Positions 38,816 to 48,239 of a stretch of 64,000 bases of DNA are shown piece by piece. Origin of the DNA: Doryteuthis pealeii (Eukaryota; Mollusca; Cephalopoda; Myopsida; Loliginidae); contig CM042181.1 in the NCBI GenBank assembly GCA_023376005.1, forward strand, positions 19,995,493-20,059,492, given 5' to 3'. The translations under genes and the position numbers were made by a program. Numbering within the stretch: position 1 is the first letter of the stretch; every line of letters starts with the position of its first letter. The notes under the pieces are model-generated. The model was given only the letters and a program-made list of their open reading frames with translations. It was not told the origin of the DNA and made no database searches.

Positions 38816-39085
38816 TTTAGCGCAGGGTGGCGTCGTCAGTTAATATTATTGGCTGGCTTCATAGGGGGGTTTCGGGTCTTCCAACATAATACCCCCTCAG
38901 CCAGCCAGACCCCGTTGGAGACGACCAAACTCCAACACGCCACCCTTGTACAACGCCAACAAAAAAGTTTAGAATACGTCAACGCGATCCTCGGACTCTT
39001 TATATCTGAGTGGCCAATTCTACAGCCAATCATTGATAAGAGTAATTGTTATAAACAGGATCGCGCGACTCAGACATTTTCTTTT
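38816..39085. repeat. candidate dispersed repeat in intron 9
   Basis: GC-richer than its surroundings, with CCAACATAATACCCCCTCAG and neighbouring purine-poor stretches. I see no second copy in the window, so calling it a repeat rests on its composition only. Confidence 0.35.
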
Positions 39086-39272
39086 TAATAAATGCATTGG
39101 TATGGCTAGGAGGTTACTTTCGCTCATTGAATGACCTTCGTACATATGTCAAAAGGTTTCTGTGCTGAAATATTGCCTAAGTATTTTGGCAATAAGAATT
39201 GCACTATTTAGAGTTGCACAGTTTTCAAAATAAATAAATAAATAAAATAAACAAAACAAAATAAATACTTAC

Positions 39273-39317
39273 GAATCGTCCACTCTCTGGATATCGCTAC
39301 CGGTTTTCTTGCCCTTG
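39273..39317 (-). CDS. TnT: troponin T, exon E9 (45 nt)
   Basis: Encodes KGKKTGSDIQRVDDS (visible residues 225-239, last codon split). It starts in phase 2: GG from E8 plus C gives Gly. It ends TC, completed by E10. Acceptor TTTGATTTCAG, donor GTAAGT. The basic KGKK segment matches the position of the basic linker after the troponin I/C-binding coiled coil in other troponin T proteins. Confidence 0.9.
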
Positions 39318-39369
39318 CTGAAATCAAAGAAAATAAATTTTGTTATAACTACTAGCAAGCATATACACC

Positions 39370-39845
39370 CCTCACCGGGCGTTATTGTTGGCATCCTTCG
39401 ATCTACGAGAGACGATGGAGTAGTGTCCAATTTTTTAAATTGAAACTACGTAGCCTGTGCGGGTTCATATGGAAGATGAGCTGTTGCCCAAGCAGCATAT
39501 CTCCCCCCTCCCACACTGCCACTGTGATCCAAAGGAAAGGTAATGAAACAATGCAGAAACAACGGCAGTGTCACGGGAGTTGCCCGGTAGCACTGGATTT
39601 CAGCATCACACCACCTTAGGGACCACGGTTCCTGATTTGTTATTGGGGTTTACTCCCCTAGCCTTTCCTTGCTGTAGGAACATGAATAGCATACAGTAAT
39701 AATATACATGTATGTGTACAGTGCTGAGGTGCACCACAACTAATCAAAGTCTCATGTCTAGTACACAGAATAATGTATTAGTGTCAGGAACATGAATAGC
39801 GTACAGTAATAATATATATGTATGTGTACAGTGCTCAGGTGGGAT
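39370..39845. repeat. unidentified repeat-like sequence in intron 8
   Basis: Mixed-composition block containing CACCTTAGGGACCACGG and GGGGTTTACTCCCCTAGCC. At its right end a segment of about 50 bp with AACATGAATAGC and CAGTAATAATAT is present twice (about 39680-39735 and 39787-39840). Confidence 0.45.
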
Positions 39846-39864
39846 TGGTTAATTTTTATAATTA

Positions 39865-40665
39865 AAATAGATTTGAATTTTTACTATAGAAATGCATTAG
39901 CCATTTTTTTTACTATAGAAATGCCTTAGCCATTTTTTTTACTATAGAAATTCATTAACTATTTTTTTTTTTACTACAGAAATGCATTAGCCATTTTTAC
40001 TATAGAAATACATTAGCCATTTTTTTGCTATAGAATGCATTAACCATTTTTTTTTACTATAGAAATGCATTAGCCATTTTTTACTATAGAAATGCATTAA
40101 CCATTTTTACTATAGAAATGCATTAGCCATTTTTACTACAGAAATGCATTAACTATTTTTACTATAGAAATACATTGGCCATTTTTTTGCTATAGAAATG
40201 CATTAGCCATTTTTACTATAGAAATGCATTAGCCATTTTTTTTACTATAGAAATGCATTAGCCATTTTTTTGCTATAGAATGCATTAACCATTTTTTTAC
40301 TATAGAAATGCATTAGCCATTTTTACTATAGAAATGCATTAGCCATTTTTTTACTATAGAAATGCATTAGCCATTTTTACTATAGAAATGCATTAGCCAT
40401 TTTTTTTACTACAGAAATGCATTAGCCATTTTTTATAGAATGCATTATTATTTTTACTTAGAAATGCATTTTTTTTTACTATAGAAATGCATTAGCCATT
40501 TTTACTATAGAAATGCATTAGAACATTAGCCATTCATTAGCCATTTTACTACAGAAATGCATTAGCCTTTTTTTACTAATAGAAATGCATTAGCCATTTT
40601 TTTTTTCTATAGAAATGCATTACCATTTTTTTTTACTAAAATGCATTAGCCATTATTTCTTTTGT
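39865..40665. repeat. 26-bp AT-rich minisatellite in intron 8
   Basis: About 30 units of ACTATAGAAATGCATTAGCC followed by ATTTTT of variable length. The ACTATA(A/G)AAATGCATT core is the same as in the intron 10 and 3' minisatellite, so the two arrays are probably related. Confidence 0.94.
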
Positions 40666-40693
40666 GTAGAAAACAAATGAAAAGAATAGTTAC

Positions 40694-40734
40694 CCCTTGC
40701 TCATTTGCCTAGCTCTCTCGGCAAGCTCGATAAG
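40694..40734 (-). CDS. TnT: troponin T, exon E8 (41 nt)
   Basis: Encodes LIELAERARQMSKG (visible residues 211-224, Gly split), the equivalent of LKELKERQ.. in arthropod troponin T, at the end of the coiled coil that packs against troponin I. Acceptor TTTCAATTTCAG, donor GTAACT (weaker than the others), phase 0 in and phase 2 out. Confidence 0.9.
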
Positions 40735-41042
40735 CTGAAATTGAAAAAAGAAAAAAGAAAAAAAAGATGATAAGTAATAATCAATTATTTTATCAATAAA
40801 CTAGGAAAAATACTCGGTCTATGACGGGACTAAATTTTTTTAAGGAACACCCAGTGAGAAAGAGAGAAAACAGGAGTAAGAGAGAATAAGAGGAAATATT
40901 TTATAAAATCTAAAAAAATCGCCGAGAATTCGTATATTACAATGTTTGTTTTTTTAGGAAATGCTTTTTTTGGTTTACATTTAAAATATTATTTTTAAAT
41001 GTAATCCTAAACTTGTTTTAAAACATAATTTTATTTGTGTGT

Positions 41043-41068
41043 GTGTGAGAGAGAGAGAGAGAGGGAGA

Positions 41069-41100
<32 letters not shown>
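41043..41100. repeat. (GA)n microsatellite
   Basis: GA/GAGG run. The 150 bases after it (ending with TTAAAGTGAAATGTATTAGT and CTAATTCATTTCC) are repeated after the second GA tract at 41354-41424, so a segment of about 300 bp is duplicated in tandem. Confidence 0.93.
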
Positions 41101-41103
<3 letters not shown>

Positions 41104-41349
41104 CGAACAGACTGGGTAAAAGAGAGAGTACCTAGCCTGTTGAGTTAAAGTGAAATGTATTAGTCTAATTCATTTCCTTTTTTACCCAATTTTTCCTTAC
41201 TTTATTTTCTGTTAAGTGGCGTTAGAATTAGCTTATAAAATTATAGAGAGCTCTAAAAAAACACAAAGTCTTGTGTTCGTTAACTAAAAACAAACAACAC
41301 ACAATGTTGTATACTCATAGATATATCTAACATGATTTGGGTATATAAC

Positions 41350-41353
<4 letters not shown>

Positions 41354-41424
<71 letters not shown>
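41354..41424. repeat. (GA)n microsatellite
   Basis: Pure GA run of about 70 bp, followed by the second copy of the duplicated flank described for 41043-41100. Confidence 0.95.
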
Positions 41425-41644
41425 GAATAGACTTAGTGAAAGAGGGAGAGAGAATACTAGCCTGTTGAGTTAAAGTGAAATGTATTAGTCTAATTCATTT
41501 CCCTTTTTATCAAATTTTTCCTTACTTTATTTTTCCTTTTTTATTGGAGAGTTCTAGAAATTGGTTGATTTTTGTTTAATTATTAAATTTATTTATCCAA
41601 CCCGTTCGCCACGGGTAGGATGTGACATTAGGTCACAAGTCTGG

Positions 41645-42033
41645 TGCATAAGGGTCGGTTTAGATCAGTTGGTAGGGTGGTGTCCGGCTGGGAACCTGGT
41701 TCCTGGTTCGATTCCGGCCCTCGCCAACTCAGCGCACAGGGATATATGCATTAAAGTGAGTAGCTGATGCTAGGTGTTGCACTTCGTCTCAGATGCTAAA
41801 AACGATCACCTTAGTCTAGCGTTAGTGAAAAATGGATAGACTCCCTCGCTGTATGGCTGATATCGACTTTAAACCACCCCGACGACTTTACTTTTACTTT
41901 TTTATGGTGCACCAGCGAGCATCGAACTCGCTATTACCAGGACCGTAACGGCGATAATAAAGATGTTTGACTAGAGAACAAATCTGATTTGCGTTCGATT
42001 CTTTCAAACCCGGGGTTACCAGGACCATAACGC
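41645..42033 (+). mobile_element. tRNA-derived composite SINE in intron 7
   Basis: The head has AGATCAGTTGGTAGGGTGG (box A side) and CCTGGTTCGATTCCGGCCC (box B), then the family body to about 41900. A second module follows (GCACCAGCGAGCATCGAACT..GGTTACCAGGACCATAACGC) that is also found, inverted, at 1143-1290. The short ORF at 41561-41767 is the tRNA head, not a gene. Confidence 0.8.
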
Positions 42034-42090
42034 GTCAAAGTTACGGTACCATTAATAGATCCGTGAGTAGAGAGATGAATATGTTTTGGA

Positions 42091-42145
42091 CGTAATTTGC
42101 AAATGACACATCTTTCTGCTGCCTCTTGTAGTTCTCCTCATGGTC
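42091..42145 (-). pseudogene. TnT: duplicated 3' end of troponin T exon E7
   Basis: 55 bp identical to the end of E7 and its donor region (42363-42419), except for a 2-base deletion at the splice donor. It would encode HEENYKRQQKD but has no acceptor or upstream part. It and the true exon flank the SINE at 42146-42362 as direct repeats. In the pre-mRNA it lies inside intron 7, downstream of the real exon. Confidence 0.85.
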
Positions 42146-42362
42146 TAGCGTTAGTGAAAAGGGGACAGACTCCCTCGCTGTATGGCTGATATCGACTTTA
42201 AGCCACCCCAACGACTTTACTTTTACTTTTTTATGGTGCACCAGCGAGCATCGAACTCGCTATTACCAGGACCGTAACGGCGATAATAAAGATGTTTGAC
42301 TAGAGAACAAATCTGATGTTGCGTTCGATTCTTTCAAACCCGGGGTTACCAGGGCCATAACG
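42146..42362. mobile_element. SINE fragment beside exon E7, flanked by exon duplication
   Basis: Starts within the TCTAGCGTTAGTGAAAA part of the SINE body and ends GGTTACCAGGGCCATAACGC, nearly identical to 41813-42033. It has no tRNA head. The flanking 55-bp repeats of troponin T sequence suggest either insertion with an unusually long target duplication or a gene-conversion/tandem-duplication event. Confidence 0.75.
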
Positions 42363-42383
42363 CGTAATTTGCAAATGACTCAC

Positions 42384-42593
42384 ATCTTTCTGCTGCCTCT
42401 TGTAGTTCTCCTCATGGTCGAATTTGTCACCAGCAAGTTTTCGCAAGTGGTCATGCAATTCCTTAGCCTTCTCCTTCAATTTCTCGACATCCAAGCCACT
42501 AATTTCCAAGGGTTGTATCCTCTGGGCCAAAATGGCTTTCTTCTCCTCTTCGAGCTGTTCCTTAGATTTTTGCATGTCTTCCTTGGAAGTGGG
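42384..42593 (-). CDS. TnT: troponin T, exon E7 (210 nt)
   Basis: Encodes 70 residues (visible 141-210) including KSKEQLEEEKKAILAQRIQP, LEISGLDVEKLKEKAKEL and the end HEENYKRQQKD. This is the most conserved part of troponin T: the KEQLEEEK..L..RI.PL.I.G motif followed by the L+EKA.EL coiled coil that forms the IT arm with troponin I and contacts troponin C. Acceptor TTTTTTTCAG, donor GTGAGT, phase 0 on both sides. A SINE lies only about 20 bases beyond its donor. The 91-codon ORF here runs into the intron and is not the true exon end. Confidence 0.96.
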
Positions 42594-42653
42594 CTGAAAA
42601 AAAGAAAGAAAGAAAAAACATTAATTTATATCTATACATATATAAAGACTCGG

Positions 42654-42707
42654 GTCAGAATTATCCTGATGATCCGTTAGGAGAAACCTAGGTAGATATT
42701 CTCTGAC
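42654..42707 (+). ncRNA. hammerhead ribozyme motif (plausible)
   Basis: Core CTGATGA at 42666-42672, stem II TCC/GGA with loop GTTA (42673-42682), GAAA at 42683-42686, and a short self-complementary stem III ACCTAGGT ending in U16.1 with H17 = A (42694). Stem I pairs 42662-42665 (TATC) with 42695-42698 (GATA), then after an internal loop 42654-42659 (GTCAGA) with 42702-42707 (TCTGAC). All conserved hammerhead core bases are present. Stem II is only 3 bp and starts with U-A, which is the weak point. It is antisense to troponin T. Confidence 0.6.
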
Positions 42708-43002
42708 TCATTAGGCTTTATTATTACTTTATTATTCATTGGCTCTACTTTTTGTATTGAGTACTTTAGTATATTTATCTTAGGCAACTCTTGCAGTATT
42801 TTTTTCTTTCGGACATTTTAATAATATCATCTGATTTTTTTTTCTGGAGGTGCAGATGATTTGGTCTTTTCTTTTTTTATGATTTTTTTCTCCTGGTAAA
42901 AGTTTAGATTAAAAAAAATTGGTCAAATTTAAGAGCTCAATGTTCAATGATTTTATACAGAGCAATATATTTGGTTAAGAAAAAGGCTTAAAATCGGTCA
43001 TA

Positions 43003-43071
43003 TTAGCTGTTATAGATCTATTTCAACTCATATGTATATGTACATATATATGAGTTTCATCAGACCTCTAA
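43003..43071 (-). ncRNA. hammerhead ribozyme motif with long stem II (plausible)
   Basis: On the minus strand CTGATGA (43057-43063) is followed by a long AT-rich hairpin closed by AACTCATAT/ATATGAGTT (43025-43056). Then come GAAA (43021-43024), stem III ATA/TAT with loop GATC (43012-43021) and H17 = A (43011). Stem I pairs GT with AC and TTAG with CTAA around a tandem G-A mismatch. It is in sense orientation inside troponin T intron 6. AT-rich palindromes arise easily, so the confidence is moderate. Confidence 0.55.
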
Positions 43072-43176
43072 ATTTTATTGAAATATATCTCGCGTTTGTT
43101 TACAAAAACGTTTGAGGACTCTAGTGAATTTCATTTCCGCTTAGAAATGTAGCGATTATTTATTCTCCTATATTTG

Positions 43177-43257
43177 ACAGCTGCCTCTGGCCGTACGGGT
43201 TAAAGGTTTGGCGAACGAAAGTTCATTCGGGTCTCGAACCCGGCCAGAGGTAGCTGT
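43177..43257. repeat. hairpin with tRNA-like B box next to ribozyme
   Basis: 17-nt arms (ACAGCTGCCTCTGGCCG and its reverse complement with one mismatch) enclose GGGTCTCGAACCCGG. It ends 10 bases before the hammerhead at 43268 and may belong to the same mobile element. Confidence 0.6.
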
Positions 43258-43267
43258 TACGGTATAG

Positions 43268-43309
43268 CCACACTGATGAAAGGTGATACCTTGAAACACG
43301 TGTCTGTGG
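43268..43309 (+). ncRNA. hammerhead ribozyme, complete consensus
   Basis: Stem I CCACA (43268-43272) pairs perfectly with TGTGG (43305-43309). The core CTGATGA spans 43273-43279. Stem II AAGGT-GAT-ACCTT spans 43280-43292 with 5 of 5 pairs. GAAA spans 43293-43296. The minimal stem III ACACGTGT spans 43296-43303, and H17 = C is at 43304, the predicted cleavage position. Every invariant base of the hammerhead fold is present. The very short stem III is the form known from Penelope-like elements and animal retrozymes, which work best as dimers. It is antisense to troponin T. Confidence 0.85.
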
Positions 43310-43315
43310 ATTACT

Positions 43316-43316
<1 letters not shown>

Positions 43317-43398
<82 letters not shown>
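43317..43398. repeat. (TA)n(TG)n microsatellite
   Basis: TA run followed by TG run directly after the ribozyme. The ORF starting MCVCVC here is an artefact. Confidence 0.95.
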
Positions 43399-43401
<3 letters not shown>

Positions 43402-43679
43402 GATTGGGGAGAGATTTGAGACAGACGACTCCCCCCTAAAATACTTTACGGTGAACTTGCAGAGGGTACGCGGAGAGCAGGAAGCCCCCAATATCGATAT
43501 TAACAGGGCTGCAGAGTGGCGACGTTTTCATTGTCATGAACCATTAAATGCAGATGGGAATTTCCCTTGCAATGTGTATGACCACATCTGCAAATCCAGA
43601 ATTGGACTAACTTAGCCATCAAAGGGTCCACAACTGTTGAACGACATGGAATGACGCTGTTGTGTTAATAAAACAAGGT

Positions 43680-44110
43680 TTGAGTCCAAAATGAGTTATC
43701 TTCCCTTGCTGCGTCTCGTTCGCCGAGAGGTGGCGTTGATATTTTGGCCACAAGCAGGAATTGATAAACATAGTCTAGGTGCCTGCTATCTCTAAGACGT
43801 TAGGGGGCTTTTGCCCTTCTATCTACCAGCTACCAGTAAGTGACAGTTCTCTACGATGTGTGTCGTACGTCTATTTTCTCAGAATACATTTATGTATATA
43901 TGTTTTATATGCTTTCTATTCGTATGTGTATTCTTTATGCACATCTTTCTATTAAATGTATCTCCGTCACTTGCGGAATAAATATTGTTATCTTTTACAC
44001 ATTTGTCGGAATGGTTTTTATGTACACTCATTTACCCACGTTGGGAGGTTCCTTTAAGCCTTCCAACGTTAATATAACAACACATACTTTACATGTTATA
44101 ACGCCATTGT
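43680..44110 (+). repeat. dispersed repeat, LTR-like, copy 1
   Basis: Shares TTATCTTCCCTTGCTGCG, CTACCAGTAAGTGACA, ATGTATCTCCGTCACTT, GAATAAATAT and ACCCACGTTGGGAGGTT with 55740-56155, and its end with 53490-53615. The AATAAA followed by a conserved end suggests an LTR, but clean TG..CA ends were not found. Confidence 0.6.
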
Positions 44111-44170
44111 CTGCGACTGAGATCTATAAGGAAAAGGGAAAGAGTGTGAAGAGAGAACGAAATCACTTAC

Positions 44171-44320
44171 CTCCTTAGCTTCAGAACCCTCACCGCTCTT
44201 CTTGGCAATAACATAGTTGGGCTTCTTGGGCTTCAACCTGTCCTCAGCATCCTTCTTTTTCTTATCACGTTCTTCCTTCTTCCTGGACTCCTCTTCCTTC
44301 TTCTTCTTTTTCTTCTCCTC
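44171..44320 (-). CDS. TnT: troponin T, exon E6 (150 nt)
   Basis: Encodes 50 residues (visible 91-140): a Lys/Glu-rich helix, then LKPKKPNYVIAKKSGEG. The KKPNYVIAKK segment matches the GPNFTIAKK landmark of other troponin T proteins, at the junction between the tropomyosin-binding N-terminal half and the troponin-core half. Acceptor GGGTTTTTTAG, donor GTAAGT, phase 0 on both sides. Confidence 0.94.
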
Positions 44321-44449
44321 CTAAAAAACCCAGAATAGGAAACATCAGCATCACCATCATCATCAATGTTAACATCATAAAAAAACTTTTAATCAACTTT
44401 CGAACTATGTAAAAAATAAACAAACAAACAAAAAACAACTGAGGGGGTC

Positions 44450-44975
44450 ACTAAATCCGGGGTAACCAGTGAGCTTCGGCCGCTGCACCTACAGTGTAAA
44501 TTAATATCGCTGATCCCAGGGGGTCATCACCCCATGCAACACCTGCCCCCTCGAATTAAAGGGACAGGACTGGGTTTATTGCCCGGTGCCTGAGGCGCCC
44601 CATCCTTGAGTATATTTGTCGCATGCCCCACTTGTATGGACTGGGCACAAGGCCTCGTTTTAACGTGGGCCCACCCACAAGCCGAAGCTCATGGGTGGGA
44701 AAGAACAAAGATTGCGTCGTTGCCTGGGGGGGGGTAGCCCCCTTATCGACGCTATTATTAAACTCTCGACAAGTCCAGCGGCCGAAGCTCGCTGGACACC
44801 CGGCGTTAACCGGAAAACCGAGTGTGCAATGAATCTATTAAAAAAAGAAAAGAGGCGCCCCATCCTTGAGGAGGAATGCCGACGTGATCGACGCAATTTT
44901 TTTCCACCTACCGCCCATGAGCTTCGGCTCGTGGGTGGTCCCACATTAATAGGGCCTTGTGCCTAACTCGTACAC
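44450..44975. mobile_element. GC-rich dispersed element, second copy, palindromic
   Basis: Related to the insert at 33497-33792 (CCCACTTGTATGGACTGG, GTGGGCCCACCCACAAGCC, GGGTTTATTGCCC). A second, inverted part (CATGAGCTTCGGCTCGTGGG, 44920-44940) makes it partly palindromic. ORFs on both strands are reciprocal shadows. Confidence 0.7.
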
Positions 44976-45179
44976 GTTGGTTACGTGGTAAATAAACCCT
45001 TCAGTGACTAGGAATTCTTATTTGGCTTAGCTTTAGCCTCTTCGGAACTTCATGTTCGAGACATCCCAAAATTGGGGATACCGACGGGTCTATGTTGTTG
45101 TTTTAATTTTTAATTTTCTAATTTTATTTCAAACGTCCTCGCGTCACCTTTTTCTTTTCTTTTTAAAAATGAATGCTGC

Positions 45180-45370
45180 TAACGGATAAGAACACCCTCG
45201 GGAAGTCCTCTGCGCAGCATTCAGAATCCGCAGAGAGCTGATCTATGTAGGTCCTTGCTGGGTGGCCTACACTAGCGTGTCCGTATGAAGCTTTACACAA
45301 GAGAACGTCACTTATGATTTCGTTCTTGCTTCTCCAGCAGAATCCAGCATGTTTTACGCGGGTGTTTTTT
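45180..45370 (-). pseudogene. decayed non-LTR retrotransposon C-terminus
   Basis: Corresponds to 31130-31300 of the better copy: GGTCCTTGCTGGGTGGCC, CACTAGCGTGTCC, CTTGCTTCTCCAGCAG. The frame is broken. It lies in troponin T intron 5. Confidence 0.7.
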
Positions 45371-45403
45371 TTTTTTCATATAACGTGTTCCCTCATTAAA
45401 CAC

Positions 45404-46005
45404 ACCGCCCTGTCGGTGGGGCGTTAGAGTGTACCGACTGCACCTCTGCAGAGGGTAAGACTCCCCAATGGGGCACCTGTTGGCCGTGGTGGCGACCCGT
45501 GATGCTTAAGGATAGAGGTGGATGAGCAGTTCATGACATGCAATACTCCACTTTGGCCCTATCTTGGGCTAGACGGGTGGTCGGAGAGGCCCCCCGATCA
45601 ATCGGCTGGTCATGTCAAGCCCTAGCACCTATATGATTTTCCAACCCTGTTGCCCTTATGGCAAGCCCCAACCCTTTTTATCATATGGGTGCTAGAAGGC
45701 GGTGGCTAAGGGTCTACATGTCCTGGGAATGACGTTAAACTCTATCTGATGGTGAGGTTCCAGTTTTGGAGTTTTGGGGAATGTGGAGCACCCCTTCATC
45801 ACCATTGCTCCCTGGTCCACTCTGACCCGGAGTGGTAGTACATGTTAGGGTCCCATCTATGGGTTAAATAGAAAAATGTATTTATAAAAAAATTGTATTA
45901 TCCATTAAGAATTGATTTATTTGAAAACTTTATCGGTATTAAATGACCCACTGAGGTTGATATGGTAAAACAAAATAAACCAAACCCTCATTAAACCCAA
46001 CCTTG
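45404..46005 (+). repeat. dispersed repeat family, copy 4 (long form)
   Basis: Closely matches 30412-31005 throughout, including the ending ATTGTATTATCCATTAAGAA and the A-rich tail. It lies in troponin T intron 5, close to exon E5. Confidence 0.78.
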
Positions 46006-46049
46006 TGCCAAACATGGTAGAGGTGTTGAGTAGTGGATAGATAACTTAC

Positions 46050-46136
46050 CTCCTCACCCTTACGTCTAGCCTCTTCAATCTTCCTCTGTTCAGCTAACCT
46101 TTTTTCTTCCTCGGCCCGTTCCTTCTTACGTTGTTC
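46050..46136 (-). CDS. TnT: troponin T, exon E5 (87 nt)
   Basis: Encodes EQRKKERAEEEKRLAEQRKI followed by EEARRKGEE (visible 62-90), an uninterrupted charged helix in the tropomyosin-binding half of the protein. Acceptor TTTTTTTCAG, donor GTAAGT, symmetrical phase 0, so it could be skipped without a frameshift. Confidence 0.92.
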
Positions 46137-46249
46137 CTGAAAAAAAGAATTGAGAAGTTTATTAGAATATTAGCGAGGTATATATGAATACACGAATGGG
46201 AAATAATCACTCTTTTTTTAGGGTGGGGGGAACAGTGTACAATAAATTT

Positions 46250-46327
46250 TATAGCTTAGTTGTGTGGTTTCAAGTATTCCTACCAAACACAAATAATTTG
46301 TACACAGTTGTATGATTTCAAGTATTC

Positions 46328-46370
<43 letters not shown>

Positions 46371-47345
46371 CTTTTGATTTTCACATCAGCATTAGCTGAT
46401 GGTACTGGAGTCTGATTATCGTAGGACTTAGTATTATTGCAGCAGTTGTTCTGAATGGTTTTAATCCTATTTCCAAACTTATTATTATATTATTATTATT
46501 ATTATTATTATCTCCTTTTGAGTTTTCAATCAGCATTAGCTGATGGTCTTTCCCTGGAGTCTGGGTGACAGCAAGTCTCCACAGGTCTCCAGGACTCTTC
46601 TGAGTATTCTGGCAGATTGCAGCAGTGCAGTGTTCTGGATGGTATCAATTCTTCCTCTGATTTCCAACTTATTATTATTTACTCCTTTTGAGTTTTCACA
46701 TCAGTGTTAGCTGATGGTCTTTCACTGGAGTCTGAGTGACAGCAAGTCTCCTCAGGTCTCCAGGACTCTTCTGAGTATTCTGACAGATTGCTGCAGTGTT
46801 CTGAATGGTTTCAATCCTTCCTCTGATTTCCAAACTCATTAGCTGATGGTCTTCACTGGAGTCTGAGTGACATCAAGTCTCCTCATATCTCCAGGACTCT
46901 TCTGAGTATTATGGCAGGTTGCAGCAGTGCAGTGTTCTGGATGGTATCAATTCTTCCTCTGATTTCCAGACTTTCCAATCCCTTTTCCAATCCTTTTGGG
47001 ACCGTTCCAAATGCACCAACTACAATTGGTATCACTTTCACTTTCATATTCCATAACTTTTTAAGTTCTCTGGCAAGGTCCAGATATTTGTCCATTTTTA
47101 TTATTATATTATTATTATTTATTATTATTATTATTATATAGTTTTTCACACCTGCCGTAGCTGGTGGCTCACTGGGGGCTGAGTGACAACCAGTCTCCTC
47201 AGATCTCCAGGAATCTATTAGAGAGGCAAGTATGGATCCACAGATGGGGAATAATCACCTTTTTATTGAACATTATGCGTGCAATCAATTTTATAGTTTA
47301 GTTATATGGTTTCAAGTATTCCTATCCAATACAAATAATTTTCAA
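46250..47345 (-). pseudogene. non-LTR retrotransposon 3' end, several partial copies, with (ATT)n
   Basis: A minus-strand ORF (46883-47149) reads DLARELKKLWNMKVKVIPIV, VGAFGTVPKGLEKGLE and RGRIDTIQ, a well-known C-terminal end of LINE reverse transcriptases. The following part (AGCTGATGGTCTTTCACTGG, TCTCCAGGACTCTTCTGAGT) is repeated about four times between 46370 and 47220 in decayed form, separated by (ATT)n runs at 46328-46370, 46485-46510 and 47103-47140. No catalytic RT domain remains. Confidence 0.82.
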
Positions 47346-47462
47346 ACCTTAACACAGATAAAACAGTGGTTTTTGTTCTGTTGTACATCACGAAGACATT
47401 TGTTCTTTCTAATTTTGGTAAAGAATTTGCAGGAATTCTGAGAATTTTCCGAAGCTACTTAC

Positions 47463-47579
47463 TCTCCTTGCTCTCAATTGGCGGATCTCTTCTTCGTCCT
47501 TCTCTCTTTCAGCTTTCCTCATTTCCTCATATTCAGCCATTTCCTCTTTTTGTTTTTCGAGGTTCCTCAGCTTTTTGGC
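47463..47579 (-). CDS. TnT: troponin T, exon E4 (117 nt)
   Basis: Encodes 39 residues (visible 23-61): AKKLRNLEKQKEEMAEYEEM then RKAEREKDEEEIRQLRARR. It forms one charged helix of the tropomyosin-binding TnT1 region. Acceptor CACCCTAAAAG (a weak polypyrimidine tract), donor GTAAGT, phase 0 on both sides. Confidence 0.92.
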
Positions 47580-47642
47580 CTTTTAGGGTGAAAGAAAAGA
47601 AAAGTGACATTATTAAACAATATGAACATTAATATCTTAATC

Positions 47643-48120
47643 TATACATATATAAAGGACAGTCGTGTGTCTATGTATGTCCGGGGGAAATTTCGAAAAT
47701 AAAACAATTAACGACAAAGTAAATATATATACACATTAAATATCACCAGGGCTTGGTTTTCTATACATATATAAAGGGCAGTTGTGTGTATATGTATGTC
47801 CGGGCGAAACTTCGAAAATGAAACAATTAACGACAAAGTAAATATATATACACATTAAATATCACCAGGGCTTGGTTTTTCTATACATATATAAAGGGCA
47901 GTTGTGTGTATATGTATGTCCGGAGGAAACTTCGAAAACAAAACAATTAACGACAAAGTAAATATATATACACATTAAATATCACCAGGGCTTGGTTTTT
48001 CTATACATATATAAAGGGCAGTTGTGTGTATATGTATGTCCGGGGGAAACTTCGAAAATAAAATAATTAACGACAAAGTAAATATATATACACATTAAAT
48101 ATCACCAGGGCGTGGGTTTT
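47643..48120. repeat. 120-bp tandem repeat, four copies
   Basis: Units start CTATACATATATAAAGG and contain GTATGTCCGGG, AACAATTAACGACAAAGT and AAATATCACCAGGGC. Copies 2-4 are more than 95 percent alike by eye. The start phrase TCTATACATATATAAAG also precedes the hammerhead motif at 42654, at about 42630-42648. Confidence 0.93.
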
Positions 48121-48239
48121 CTAGATAGGGATTTTAATCGGGCATCCTGTGGGGATTGAACTCAGGATTCAACAATAATGGGTTTACAAGACTACCTTTT
48201 TACTCCCCCCACCTATACAGGCGACGCCGGGTAGCCGTT

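Noticed and set aside
41645..41725. Functional tRNA gene
   Set aside because: Has pol III boxes but an irregular stem structure, and it continues into a SINE body present in many copies.
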